From: Mycolicibacterium austroafricanum
GTDB lineage: Bacteria; Actinomycetota; Actinomycetes; Mycobacteriales; Mycobacteriaceae
Assembly (NCBI RefSeq): GCF_902705885.1
Contig: NZ_CACSIP010000067.1
Span: 62,001 to 126,000 of the forward strand
Reading direction: 5' to 3'
DNA length: 64,000 nt
Shown: positions 41,626 to 50,515 of the stretch, in pieces
Position numbering within the stretch: position 1 is the stretch's first letter
Layout of the letters: each line of letters begins with the position of its first letter
Notes under the pieces: generated by a model
The model's input: the letters and a program-made list of their open reading frames with translations, nothing else
The model's database searches: none
Told to the model about the DNA's origin: nothing
Program-made: the position numbers and the translations under genes

Positions 41626-42704
41626 CGGGAGCCTCCGGGGATGCCGTTGACCGGGAACGGGAGTTCCGCTCGCGGGCCGGCGTTGTCGGGCGGCTGTCCT
41701 GCGTTCACCCCGCGCCGGAAGCCGAAGGCGTAGTCGAGGAAGGGCTGAAGCAACTGCCCTGGTAGCAGGTTCGGAATGTTCGCCGTGTAGTAGAAACCGT
41801 TCGACACCGTCTCGCCCTGAGTGAGCTGGAATTTGGCCAGACCGGGAATCGCCTTGGCGATGTTGTCGCGGTTCTTCTCGAGCATCGCGGCCACCGCGTT
41901 GAGTCGTTCCAGCGCGGGCGCGAGTTCCTGCTCGTTGTCGGCGACCAGCCCGCTGAGCTGTTGCGACACCGCCGACGTACTGGCCAGCAGGGTGACGATC
42001 TGCTGTCGACGCTCGGTCAGCACCGCGAGTAGGTCGTTGGCGTTGAGGATGAGCTGATTCACCTGCTGGCTACGTTCGGCCAGGACGCCAGTGACCTCGC
42101 TCGCGCTCCTCAGCAACTGACGAAGGTCCTCATCCTGCTGGTTCAACGAGCGCGACAGCCCGGTCAGGCCGTCCATCGTCGGCCCCACCTGAGGTGCGAT
42201 GTGGTCGAGGGTGGCCGCGAGCGTGTCCAGCGACTGGTTCACCTGCTCGGTGTTGGTCGCTGCCGTGTTCGCGGTGAATTCATCGACAGCAGCGGTCAGC
42301 GAGTACGGCGACGATGTCCGGGACACCGGGATGACCGCGTTCGGCCGCAGTGTCTCCGCGCCCTGCGACTCGAGGGTTACCACACGTTCACCCAGCAGCG
42401 TTCCGGTGCGGATGTGAGCGGTGGTCTGGACGCCCAACTGCACCGTCGCGTCGACATTCATGGTGACCTCGGCCGCTCCTCGGGACAACCTCACCCGACT
42501 GACCTTGCCGACGGTTGTTCCCGAAAGCGTGACGTCCGCACCTTCGGCCAGACCGCCCGCCTCAACGAATATCGCCTGGTAGCGGACCGAAGTCGCCCAC
42601 GTCTCGAGACGTTCCGGGTTGAGGCCGACGGTGATGATCAACAGGACGACCACCACGCCGATCAGGCCGGGGCGTATCAGCTGGGACCCGCGGTACTTGA
42701 GCAT
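41622..42704 (-). CDS. mceC: Mce family protein, MceC position
   Basis: The 360-residue protein has a membrane helix (LIGVVVVLLIITVGL), an MCE domain (YQAIFVEAGGLAEGADVTLSGTTVGKVSRV...GTLLGERVVTLE) and a long helical region with a DEFTANTAATNTEQVNQSLDTLAATLDHI-type amphipathic repeat. The short C-terminal tail ends PFPVNGIPGGSR. ATG 42704 shares its A with the mceB stop. It is expected to stack with the other five Mce proteins in a tunnel across the periplasm. Confidence 0.9.
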   Translation of the reverse strand: MLKYRGSQLIRPGLIGVVVVLLIITVGLNPERLETWATSVRYQAIFVEAGGLAEGADVTLSGTTVGKVSRVRLSRGAAEVTMNVDATVQLGVQTTAHIRTGTLLGERVVTLESQGAETLRPNAVIPVSRTSSPYSLTAAVDEFTANTAATNTEQVNQSLDTLAATLDHIAPQVGPTMDGLTGLSRSLNQQDEDLRQLLRSASEVTGVLAERSQQVNQLILNANDLLAVLTERRQQIVTLLASTSAVSQQLSGLVADNEQELAPALERLNAVAAMLEKNRDNIAKAIPGLAKFQLTQGETVSNGFYYTANIPNLLPGQLLQPFLDYAFGFRRGVNAGQPPDNAGPRAELPFPVNGIPGGSR

Positions 42705-43723
42705 CAGGGTTCACCACATCTTCCGCCGGGGTTCCGAATCCACGGCGCCACCACGGTGCGGCCCTGAAGATCACTGAGGCGGATGGTCGCAGCGCAGAAG
42801 TAGTAGTTGATGAAGCTGCCGTAAGAGCCGATGCGCACCAGCTTTCGGTAATTCTCGGGCGCCTTCTGCAACGCGACATCGATGCGTTCCTTGTCCTGGT
42901 CGAGCAGTGGCGCCAGGCGAGACAGCTGATCGACGGTCCCAGCCAGTGGCGCCCGGCCGTCAGCGAGAAGGTCTGCAACGGATGCGGTTCCCGCGCTGAG
43001 TTGCTCGATGGCGGTGCCGATCGGATCACGCTCAGCCGCCAACTCGGTGACCAGGCGCTGTAATCGATCAACCGAGTCGGAGAACTGCTGGCCGTTGTCT
43101 GCAAGGGTTGTCGTCACGCTGTTGAGCTTCTCGATGGCCTGCGCCACCACGGCACTGTTGTCGGCGATCGCCGCCGTGAAGGACGAGGTCCGCGAGAACA
43201 GCGATTCGAGGGTGCCGCCCTGCCCCTGCAGGATCTGCACCAGGGCGAAGCTGAACGCGTCGACGTCGGTGGCGTTCAGGCTGCGGAGCACCGGCTTCAG
43301 CCCACCCAGAAGCAGATCGAGGTCGAGCGCCGGCTTGGTCCGTTCGATGGGGATCTGAGCGCCGGCGGCCAGCAAGCGTGCAGACCCGGGAGCGTCCTGA
43401 AGCTCGAGGTAGCGGTCGCCCACCAGATTGAGGTAACGCACCGCCGCCTGAGTTCCTTCGGTGAGAACGATACTGCGATCGACCCCGAACGTGACCACGA
43501 CCTTGTGGTCCTGTTGCAATGCGACGTCGTCGACTGCGCCGACCACAACACCCGCGACCCGGACACTGTCCCCCGCTTTCAACCGCGACGTGTCAGCGAA
43601 GACTGCGGAGTACTCGCTGTCGGACCCGCCACGGAAGTTGCCGAAGACCATGATCAGGCATCCGGTGAGCACGGTCATGATCACGGCGAACACCATGAAC
43701 TTGAGCGCAGCGCCGAGCCTCAT
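42704..43723 (-). CDS. mceB: Mce family protein, MceB position
   Basis: The 339-residue protein has an N-terminal helix (FMVFAVIMTVLTGCLIMVFG), an MCE domain (EYSAVFADTSRLKAGDSVRVAGVVVGAVDDV...YLNLVGDRYLEL) and a helical segment, ending IRNPGGRCGEP with little tail. The cysteine in LTGCLI lies inside the membrane helix and is not a convincing lipobox because residues before it are long and apolar. ATG 43723 is the start that overlaps the mceA stop. Confidence 0.9.
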   Translation of the reverse strand: MRLGAALKFMVFAVIMTVLTGCLIMVFGNFRGGSDSEYSAVFADTSRLKAGDSVRVAGVVVGAVDDVALQQDHKVVVTFGVDRSIVLTEGTQAAVRYLNLVGDRYLELQDAPGSARLLAAGAQIPIERTKPALDLDLLLGGLKPVLRSLNATDVDAFSFALVQILQGQGGTLESLFSRTSSFTAAIADNSAVVAQAIEKLNSVTTTLADNGQQFSDSVDRLQRLVTELAAERDPIGTAIEQLSAGTASVADLLADGRAPLAGTVDQLSRLAPLLDQDKERIDVALQKAPENYRKLVRIGSYGSFINYYFCAATIRLSDLQGRTVVAPWIRNPGGRCGEP

Positions 43724-44916
43724 CCGGGCATTCCGATCTGTGCGCTGTTCCGGGGTGGGCCGTCGATGTCTCCGAACAGCCACCTCTTGATGCCGTCGGA
43801 GTTGAGGATGATGCCCTGGTTGCCGTACTCCCAAGGGTTTGCGCCGATGTCGGTGACCACGAAAGGCGGCACTTCACCTGCCGCGAGTTCAGGCAGACCG
43901 AGCATCTGACACAACTGCGGGCTGCCCGTGGCATTGACCTTCGGTAGGTGCGAGGGGTAGCGGTAACGCTCGATTCCCGGCCTGAGACCCGCGAGCGTAT
44001 AGACGCCCGGTTCGGGAAGCGGTGGGTTCTTCGTCAGCGGAACCAACCCCTTCGCCGTGCACGCCAGCAGTTCATGATTGCGGTTGAGCATTTCGGTGGT
44101 CGGGACAATCAGATGGACAAGGTCTTTCAGCGGCTCACTGTTGGCGCCGATGACGTCGGTGCCGGTGTCGGCCAGTCCGATTGCCGCAACCAGGAATGCG
44201 TCGAGTTCGGCTTGCCGGTCGACAAGAGTCCGGCTGGTGACGGTGATGTTTCGGGCAGTCGCCACCAGATCGGGCGCGGCGTCGGCGTAGGCAGCCAGCA
44301 CCGGCGGAAGTAACTCGAGATCGCGACCCAGATCAGACAAATTCGGCTCGAGCGCGGCCAGGAACTCGTTCAGGTCGCTCACCGCCTGCCCCAGCTTCTC
44401 GCCGCGCCCACTGAAGGCTCGCGACAGCGCACCCAGGATCGCATTCACCTTCGTGGGCTCGAGTTCGCGCAACAGTTGCGTGAGCTGTTGGAAAATCGTG
44501 TTGGTTTCGACGGTGACGTGTTGTCCGACCAACACCTGGCCTGATCGGAGTGATCCGGCAGACGGATCTGGAGGAGGCTGGAACTGAACGGATTTCGCGC
44601 CGAACACGGTGGTCGAAGCGATGTCCACCAGGACATTCTCGGGAATGTTGCGCATCTCGCCCCGGAGGATGGCCAGATTCAGGGCGGCGGTTCCGTCGGG
44701 CCGGTATTCGATCGACTTGACGGAGCCGATCTGAACCCCGCGCATCTTGACCTTCGCGTCGGGATTCATCACCAACCCGGCCCGGTCGGAGATCACCGTG
44801 ACCGGTGCCGTCCGCGTGAAGTCTCCTCGGAACATTGCGATCGTCAGAGCGATGATTGATCCGATCACGATCACCGTGGTCAGACCGGCCAGCGGACGAG
44901 CGTACTCACTGCTCAT
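43720..44916 (-). CDS. mceA: Mce family protein, MceA position
   Basis: The 398-residue protein has a short N-terminus, one membrane helix (LTTVIVIGSIIALTIAMF) and an MCE domain (VTVISDRAGLVMNPDAKVKMRGVQIGSVKSIE...TVFGAKSVQFQPP). A helical domain follows, and a C-terminal GIILNSDGIKRWLFGDIDG segment. It is first of the six mce genes. In known operons two yrbE permease genes precede mceA; here a 34-codon ORF and a non-coding stretch take that place. Confidence 0.9.
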   Translation of the reverse strand: MSSEYARPLAGLTTVIVIGSIIALTIAMFRGDFTRTAPVTVISDRAGLVMNPDAKVKMRGVQIGSVKSIEYRPDGTAALNLAILRGEMRNIPENVLVDIASTTVFGAKSVQFQPPPDPSAGSLRSGQVLVGQHVTVETNTIFQQLTQLLRELEPTKVNAILGALSRAFSGRGEKLGQAVSDLNEFLAALEPNLSDLGRDLELLPPVLAAYADAAPDLVATARNITVTSRTLVDRQAELDAFLVAAIGLADTGTDVIGANSEPLKDLVHLIVPTTEMLNRNHELLACTAKGLVPLTKNPPLPEPGVYTLAGLRPGIERYRYPSHLPKVNATGSPQLCQMLGLPELAAGEVPPFVVTDIGANPWEYGNQGIILNSDGIKRWLFGDIDGPPRNSAQIGMPG

Positions 44917-44926
44917 TTCGCCCACC

Positions 44927-45031
44927 CTAAGCCGACAGGTTGAAGTTGATGCGGGACAGCAGCACAACCAGTCTGGCTGCATCACCCACCAGCCGCGGGA
45001 AGCGCGTCTGCAGAACCGCCGAGGCGCTCAT
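44927..45031 (-). CDS. Possible 34-residue ORF upstream of mceA
   Basis: A 34-codon ORF (beginning MSASAVLQTRFPRLV, then an apolar ARLVVLLSRINF segment) ends ten bases before the mceA ATG. It is preceded directly by a purine-rich GGGGAGGGG that could act as a Shine-Dalgarno, although the spacing is short. It could be a leader peptide, a tiny membrane-associated protein or a remnant of a lost yrbE end. I recognise no homologue. Confidence 0.4.
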   Translation of the reverse strand: MSASAVLQTRFPRLVGDAARLVVLLSRINFNLSA

Positions 45032-45208
45032 CCCCTCCCCTAGGCCGTCGTCGTCCGGATACCGAAGGCCATCAAGCGCGGGCCCCGCCCTACGCAAAGA
45101 CGATCTCTCGAATCTGAGAGCATATATTTAACCTCAACGAAAATGGTCGTTTACATCTGGCTAAGCAGATCGTATAACACTTGCCGCGTCACAAAAAGGC
45201 AAGCTCCG
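45032..45208. promoter_or_regulatory. Non-coding region upstream of the mce operon
   Basis: No gene is visible here. The part at 45115-45185 is markedly AT-rich for this genome (CATATATTTAACC, GTATAACAC read on the plus strand) and probably holds the mce promoter on the minus strand. Near 45205-45220 a short CTCC-GTCA-GGAG hairpin with a T-run on the minus strand may end transcription from the CoA-transferase gene. Confidence 0.4.
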
Positions 45209-47626
45209 TCAGGAGTTCAACAAGCGCTCGCCGATGATCTGACGGTCCCTCAGCGACGCGATGTCCTGGACCGACAAGCCGACCTCTGCCAGCACCTCGT
45301 CGTTGTGCTGACCGAGTGTCGGTGACACCGTGCGATGGTGCCGTTTCGGGCCTGGAGCGATGTGGAAAGGCCAGCCAGGGAAGCGGTGCGGGCCGGTGAT
45401 CGGATGCTCGAGCTCCTGGTAAAAGCTGCGAGCGTCGAGTTGCTCGACGTCATACATGCGATCAGCACGAAGAATCTGCTCGGCAGGTACGCCACGCATG
45501 CTGAGTTCATCGGCCACTTCCGCGGAGGTGCGTGTCCGGGTCCAGGCGGTGAGCACTTCATCGAACGCCTCATGGTTGCCGAGACGAGCCTCCTCAGTGG
45601 CGAATCGAATGTCCGAGAGAAGCTCTGGCTGAGCCACCGCTTCCGCGAGAGCTGCCCAGTCGGCGTCGTTGCGCACCGAGACCGCCACCCACTCATCGTC
45701 GGTGGCCGTGGGGTAGACGCCTTGCACATACGTGCGATGGCGATTGCCTTCCCTGGCCCGCACCCGGCCAGTCAGTGAGTACTCGATGACGGGTTCGGCC
45801 GCGACCGCCGCGCCGACTTCGATCTGAGCCACTTCGATCAGTTGGCCTTCACCTGTTCGGGCGCGATGTTCGAGCGCCGCAAGCAAAGCGACCGTCGCAT
45901 GCACACCGGCAATAGGATCGGCGGGACCCTGCAGGTTGCACGGCGGCCCGTCGACATACCCTGTCGTCGAGGACATCCCGGAAAGCTGCTCGATGTTCAA
46001 TGCCCATCCCACATAGTCACGCCACGGACCCTCGAGACCGAATCCGGGCATCCGCACCATGATCACGTCGGCGTTGACCTTGACCAGAGAGTCGTAGTCG
46101 AGGCCGAACTGCTCGACGACGCGCGGCGAGAAGTTCTCCACCACCACGTCAGCTTCGGCGGCCATCCGTAGAGCGAGCTCGCGCCCCGTCTCAGAAGAGA
46201 GGTCGAGGGTGAGGTCGCGCTTGTTGAGATTCGTGCCCTGCCAAAGCGGTCCACGTTCGTACCAGTCGTCGCCTTCGCGTAACAGCGATCCCGAGTAGCG
46301 GTGCCCGTCAGGGCGCTGGATCGACTCCACCTTGACGACGTCTGCGCCGTACGCGCCGAGATAGCAGGTGAGGTACGCGCCGGCCCAGAAGGTACTCAGG
46401 TCGAAGACCTTCAATCCGGCAAAGGGTTGGGTCACATCTGATGGCGGCAACGCTGAGAAGGCACCGTGCCGACGGGGTGAAACCGATTCGGTCTCGGCGT
46501 CCCAGGCCGCCACAGCCTCCCCGAGCGGCGGCGCCGGCCGCGGCACCGCCGCCGGAGTTTTCGACAACCTGAAGGGTGCACCCGGCCTGACAAACCTTCG
46601 GGCTGCAGGATCGTTGCGAGTGTCGATGAAGAAACCGCGCTCCGCATATTGTGGGCAACTGAGGATCGATTCTCCGTCCGTCACCGGTGCCGCCGGGATC
46701 CGCAACGCCTGACTCAATTCCACGAGATCGGCAACGGTCATCGACTGCAGCCAGGGGCTGGCCTTTTCGAAGAACTCCTCGCGTTCCGGACCGCCGATCA
46801 TGATCGCGATCTGATGTTCACCGAACTCGGGCAACCCCACCATCGCACACACGTCCAGCCAATGCTGGCCGGTCAGGCAGTTGATCCCCACCCACCCGTC
46901 TGATGCCCGCACGATACCCAGCATGGGTGCTCCCTTGGCATTGCCGGGCAACCCCATCTTGACGAGTCGTTCGGCCAGCAACATCGGGTATGGCAGCGTG
47001 GACAGCAGCGCTTCGAACACCGAGACGTCCACCTCCACCGGCCGGCCGACCCCGGCGGCGGAGATCCGCAACCCGGTCAACGCGCCCATGGCCGCATAGG
47101 AGCCCGCGATGTATTCGGGAATCCGGGCACCGGCCTGCACCGGTGGCCGTCCGGGATCCCGCTCGTTGACCCAACCCGAAGCGGCTTGCAATGTCAGCGG
47201 TGTGGTCTCCCGGTCCCGCGACGGCCCGTGCTGGCCGAAGCTCGAGATCCGTACCACCGTCAGCCGTGGATTGAGCCTCGCCAGATTGTCCGGATCGAGC
47301 CCCCAGTCCCACCGCAGCTGAGAGCCCGGCGACAGATTCTCGACCAGGAGGTCTGCCCCGGCCACCAACTCGTGCAGCGCCGCGAGGTCGGCCGTTGCCG
47401 CGAGTTCGACAGTGGCCCCTCGCTTTCCGGCATTGAGATACTCAAAGAGGCCACTGTGTCCGACGTCTCCGGGCAACAATGCGCCCCAGCGGCGAATCGG
47501 GTCGCCTGAGATCGACTCGACCTTGCAGACATCGGCGCCGAGATCCGCCAGGAGCTTCGTGCAATAGGGTCCGGTGATCTCACTACCGACTTCGACCACC
47601 CTCAGCCCGGCCAGCGGCCCGCTCAC
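45209..47626 (-). CDS. Fused double CaiB/BaiF (class III) CoA-transferase, form 1
   Basis: The 805-residue protein contains two family III CoA-transferase units (about 1-390 and 400-805), each starting with a GLKVFDLS/GLRVVEVG-type strand and a LGADVxKVE block. Enzymes of this family move CoA between acids through an aspartyl-CoA. The catalytic Asp aligns with Asp570 in the C-half (LQGPADPIAG) but with Glu171 in the N-half (ARIPEYIAG), so one active site is likely. GTG 47626 overlaps the aldehyde dehydrogenase stop. A second fused transferase lies at 58311. Confidence 0.9.
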   Translation of the reverse strand: MSGPLAGLRVVEVGSEITGPYCTKLLADLGADVCKVESISGDPIRRWGALLPGDVGHSGLFEYLNAGKRGATVELAATADLAALHELVAGADLLVENLSPGSQLRWDWGLDPDNLARLNPRLTVVRISSFGQHGPSRDRETTPLTLQAASGWVNERDPGRPPVQAGARIPEYIAGSYAAMGALTGLRISAAGVGRPVEVDVSVFEALLSTLPYPMLLAERLVKMGLPGNAKGAPMLGIVRASDGWVGINCLTGQHWLDVCAMVGLPEFGEHQIAIMIGGPEREEFFEKASPWLQSMTVADLVELSQALRIPAAPVTDGESILSCPQYAERGFFIDTRNDPAARRFVRPGAPFRLSKTPAAVPRPAPPLGEAVAAWDAETESVSPRRHGAFSALPPSDVTQPFAGLKVFDLSTFWAGAYLTCYLGAYGADVVKVESIQRPDGHRYSGSLLREGDDWYERGPLWQGTNLNKRDLTLDLSSETGRELALRMAAEADVVVENFSPRVVEQFGLDYDSLVKVNADVIMVRMPGFGLEGPWRDYVGWALNIEQLSGMSSTTGYVDGPPCNLQGPADPIAGVHATVALLAALEHRARTGEGQLIEVAQIEVGAAVAAEPVIEYSLTGRVRAREGNRHRTYVQGVYPTATDDEWVAVSVRNDADWAALAEAVAQPELLSDIRFATEEARLGNHEAFDEVLTAWTRTRTSAEVADELSMRGVPAEQILRADRMYDVEQLDARSFYQELEHPITGPHRFPGWPFHIAPGPKRHHRTVSPTLGQHNDEVLAEVGLSVQDIASLRDRQIIGERLLNS

Positions 47627-49083
47627 GTTGGCACCCCGATGGCCTTCGGCTCCATGTACGACCGCAATCCCAACACACCACCTTCGCGGCCGATGCCGCT
47701 CTGCTTGAAGCCGCCGAATGGAGCGTCTCCCGGGATGGTTCCGTTGATGGAGACCTGGCCGGTCCGGATCCGCCGGGCGACGGCCAGCGCACGGTCGATG
47801 TCGCCGCCCCACACCGCGCCGCCGAGGCCGTACTGAGAGTTGTTGGCGATAGTGACAGCATCGTCGTCGTCGCGGTAGCGGAGCACCGTCAACACCGGCC
47901 CGAACACCTCCTCCTGGGCGATGTACGAATCGGCGGTGGCACCGGTGAGGATGGTCGGCTCGAAATAGAAGCCGTTCTTCAGATGCTTCGGCCGACCGCC
48001 GCCCGTTACCACCGTGGCTCCGTCTCGTTCGGCCTGTGCGACGAACCCCTCGACCCCCTCCAGGTGTTCACGGCTGATGAGCGGGCCCATCGTCACTTCA
48101 GGGTCACTGGGATCACCGACCACGACACCGTTGGCGAGTTCGACCAATCGACCCACGATGTCGTCGTGCAAGGCGTCGGGGACGAGCAGTCGGCTGTTGA
48201 GGATGCAGGCTTGTCCGGCATGCAGCGTGCAGCCTTCAAACAGCAGGCGCTGCAGCAGCTCGTCGTCGACGTTGACGTCGTCGAGCAGGACGGACGCGGA
48301 TTTTCCACCGCATTCCAGCAGGATGCGCTTCATGGTCTCGGCGGCGCCGGCCATCACTCTTCGTCCCACCGCGGAGCTTCCCGTGAAGCTGACGAGGTCC
48401 ACCTGCGGGTCCACGGTCAGAGCTCGGCTGGCCTCCACGCTGGTCGGGGTGACCACGTTGACGACGCCGGCGGGGATGTCGGTCTCTTCATCGATGATCC
48501 GTGCCAGCGCCAACCCGGCCAGCGGCGTGAGCGGCGACGGCTTGAGCACCACGGTGTTGCCCGCTGCCAGCGCCGCCCCGACCTTCATGGCGTTGAGGGT
48601 GTGCGGGAAGTTCCACGGGGTCAGGATGCTCACCACGCCGAGCGGCTCGTAGCGAAGCAGTGTCGTCCCCGCCGCGCCCCAGGCGTCCATCGGCGCCTCG
48701 GCCGGCTCCAAGGCGAGCTCCGCGGCATGACCGACCATGAAGGCCGGACCCTCCACATGGATGATGCGTTCGTTTGCCGTGCAGCCCCATTCGGCTTGCG
48801 CCAACGCGTTGATCTCGTCGGCACGTGTCAGCATTGCATCGCTGAGCTGCTGGATGCATCGCGCGCGTTCCGCAGGATCGAGTGCGCTCCAACGACCGGA
48901 GTCGAACGCCGACCTCGCCGCCCCGATCGCGTCCCGCACCTGACCGACGCTGGCGTCGGGTGCGGACGCGATCGGCTTCTCCGTGGCGGGATTGACCACG
49001 TCATAGCGGCCGGCATCGGGCTCGACCCAGCGGCCGTCGATGAAGAGGCCGTAGGTGTCGGCGAGTGGACGTGTGTCAGCCAT
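47623..49083 (-). CDS. Aldehyde dehydrogenase (NAD(P)-dependent)
   Basis: The 486-residue ALDH superfamily enzyme has Asn158 (TPWNFP), Lys181 (LKPSP), FTGSSAVGRRV (cofactor loop), Glu257 (LECGGKS) and the catalytic Cys293 (GQACILNS). The C-terminal PFGGFKQSGIGREGG is intact. It would oxidise an aldehyde to the acid that the coupled CoA-transferase then converts to a CoA ester. ATG 49083 is chosen over the adjoining TTG. It faces the P450 gene of the igr-like cassette across a 238-base divergent region. Confidence 0.93.
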   Translation of the reverse strand: MADTRPLADTYGLFIDGRWVEPDAGRYDVVNPATEKPIASAPDASVGQVRDAIGAARSAFDSGRWSALDPAERARCIQQLSDAMLTRADEINALAQAEWGCTANERIIHVEGPAFMVGHAAELALEPAEAPMDAWGAAGTTLLRYEPLGVVSILTPWNFPHTLNAMKVGAALAAGNTVVLKPSPLTPLAGLALARIIDEETDIPAGVVNVVTPTSVEASRALTVDPQVDLVSFTGSSAVGRRVMAGAAETMKRILLECGGKSASVLLDDVNVDDELLQRLLFEGCTLHAGQACILNSRLLVPDALHDDIVGRLVELANGVVVGDPSDPEVTMGPLISREHLEGVEGFVAQAERDGATVVTGGGRPKHLKNGFYFEPTILTGATADSYIAQEEVFGPVLTVLRYRDDDDAVTIANNSQYGLGGAVWGGDIDRALAVARRIRTGQVSINGTIPGDAPFGGFKQSGIGREGGVLGLRSYMEPKAIGVPT

Positions 49084-49226
49084 CAAGGTGTCGCGCCTTC
49101 CTGGTTTGCGAGCGCGGCCTCAAGACCACACCGCGATACACATGCAAACCTACATTTCCAGTCTGTGTGTACACCTATCGACATCAGGGAGTCAACGTAA
49201 GTGCTGTTGAGCTGTATAAACAGAAA

Positions 49227-49256
49227 TTGACACTCTCCCGTGCCGTGCGGTAGACA
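49227..49256 (+). promoter_or_regulatory. Candidate promoter of the P450/igr-like operon
   Basis: TTGACA (49227-49232) is followed after 18 bases by TAGACA (49251-49256), a plausible -35/-10 pair for a transcript beginning about 60 bases before the GTG at 49322. Just upstream lie CTGT-ATAA-ACAG (49212-49223) and a GTGTACAC palindrome (49167-49174) that could be operators. The remaining bases of the 49084-49321 gap show nothing else recognisable. Confidence 0.45.
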
Positions 49257-49321
49257 CAGAAGCAGCCGGACAGATCTTCTTGATGTGTCCGATCTGGCTC
49301 ATGACAATCGGAAGGCGCGCG

Positions 49322-50515
49322 GTGCCGATAACCACAGTCCCCCTCCATTCACCGGACTTTTACGCCGGCAACCCCTACCCGGCCTACCAAGAGCTCCGAA
49401 ATTCGACTCCCGTGGTGTGGAACGAAACCACCGAATTCTGGGCTCTGCTCAAGTACGAGGACGTCCGCTACGTGTCAGGGCATCCGCTGCTGTTCTCGTC
49501 GACGAAGGGGATAACCATCCCGGATCCGTCGCAGCCCGAGCCGGTCCAGGAGGGGAACCTGATCTTCACCGATCCGCCCCGGCACCGGCAGCTCCGCAAG
49601 TTGATCAACTCCGGGTTCACCCGCCGCCAGGTGACGTTGCTGGAGCCCAAGGTGCGGGAGATCGTCAAGGGCATCATCGACGATGTCGACCCGTCCCGTC
49701 CCTATGAGTTCGCCGAGGAGATCGCCGCTCCACTGCCGACTCGGATGATCGCCGAAATGCTGGGCGCCCGGCCCGAGGACTGGGAGAAGTTCCGGACATG
49801 GTCGGACGCGGCTGTCGGCACGGCGGATCCAGATATCGAAATGGACCACCTTGTCGCGCTCGGCGAACTGTACGAGTACTTCACCGAGCTCATTGCGCTG
49901 CGTAGATCCGGCAAGGTGACAGGGCAGGACGACCTTCTGTCAATCCTGGCCGCCGCCGAGGTCGACGGTGAGCGCCTCACTGACGCGGACCTGCTCAACT
50001 TCTCGTTCCTGCTGCTCGTCGCGGGAAACGAGACCACCCGCAATCTGATCGCACTCGGCACTCTCGCGCTGATCGAGCACCCCGACCAGTTCGCGCTGTT
50101 GCGGTCAAATCCCGACCTGATGCCGACGGCCATCGAAGAGATGTTGCGGTTCACGAGCCCGGTCACCCACATGGCACGGCAGGCCACCCAGGACGTCGAG
50201 ATCCGCGGCCAGCAGATCAAGGCGGGCGACACGGTAGTGATGCTGTACGGCTCGGCCAATCGGGACGAGGAGATCTTCGGGCCCACCAGTGAAGTGTTCG
50301 ACATCACCCGCAATCCCAATCCGCACATCGCCTTCGGAGCCGGCGAGCACGCCTGCCTCGGGGCCCAGCTGGCGCGGCTGGAAGCCAGGATCATGTTCGA
50401 GGTGCTACTGGGTACCTATCCGACCATCGAACTGACCGGGGATGTCACCCGCCTTCGCGCCACCATGGTGCCGGGCGTCAAGAGTATGCCGGTACGACTG
50501 GGGGCGAGTCTCTGA
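49322..50515 (+). CDS. Cytochrome P450 (first gene of igr-like cassette)
   Basis: The 397-residue P450 has AGNETT in the I-helix (234-239), ExxR at Glu273/Arg276 and the haem loop IAFGAGEHACLG (Cys345). GTG 49322 is chosen because GGAAGG lies six bases upstream; ATGs at 49283 and 49301 lack one. In M. tuberculosis the comparable operon begins with cyp125, which oxidises the sterol side-chain terminus. I do not claim orthology to CYP125. Its stop shares an A with the next start (TGATG). Confidence 0.92.
   Translation: MPITTVPLHSPDFYAGNPYPAYQELRNSTPVVWNETTEFWALLKYEDVRYVSGHPLLFSSTKGITIPDPSQPEPVQEGNLIFTDPPRHRQLRKLINSGFTRRQVTLLEPKVREIVKGIIDDVDPSRPYEFAEEIAAPLPTRMIAEMLGARPEDWEKFRTWSDAAVGTADPDIEMDHLVALGELYEYFTELIALRRSGKVTGQDDLLSILAAAEVDGERLTDADLLNFSFLLLVAGNETTRNLIALGTLALIEHPDQFALLRSNPDLMPTAIEEMLRFTSPVTHMARQATQDVEIRGQQIKAGDTVVMLYGSANRDEEIFGPTSEVFDITRNPNPHIAFGAGEHACLGAQLARLEARIMFEVLLGTYPTIELTGDVTRLRATMVPGVKSMPVRLGASL

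Noticed and set aside
42769-43104. Cysteine in the MceB membrane helix as a lipoprotein site
   Set aside because: LTGC lies within a long apolar segment with no charged N-region of normal length. MceE is the lipoprotein of the set.
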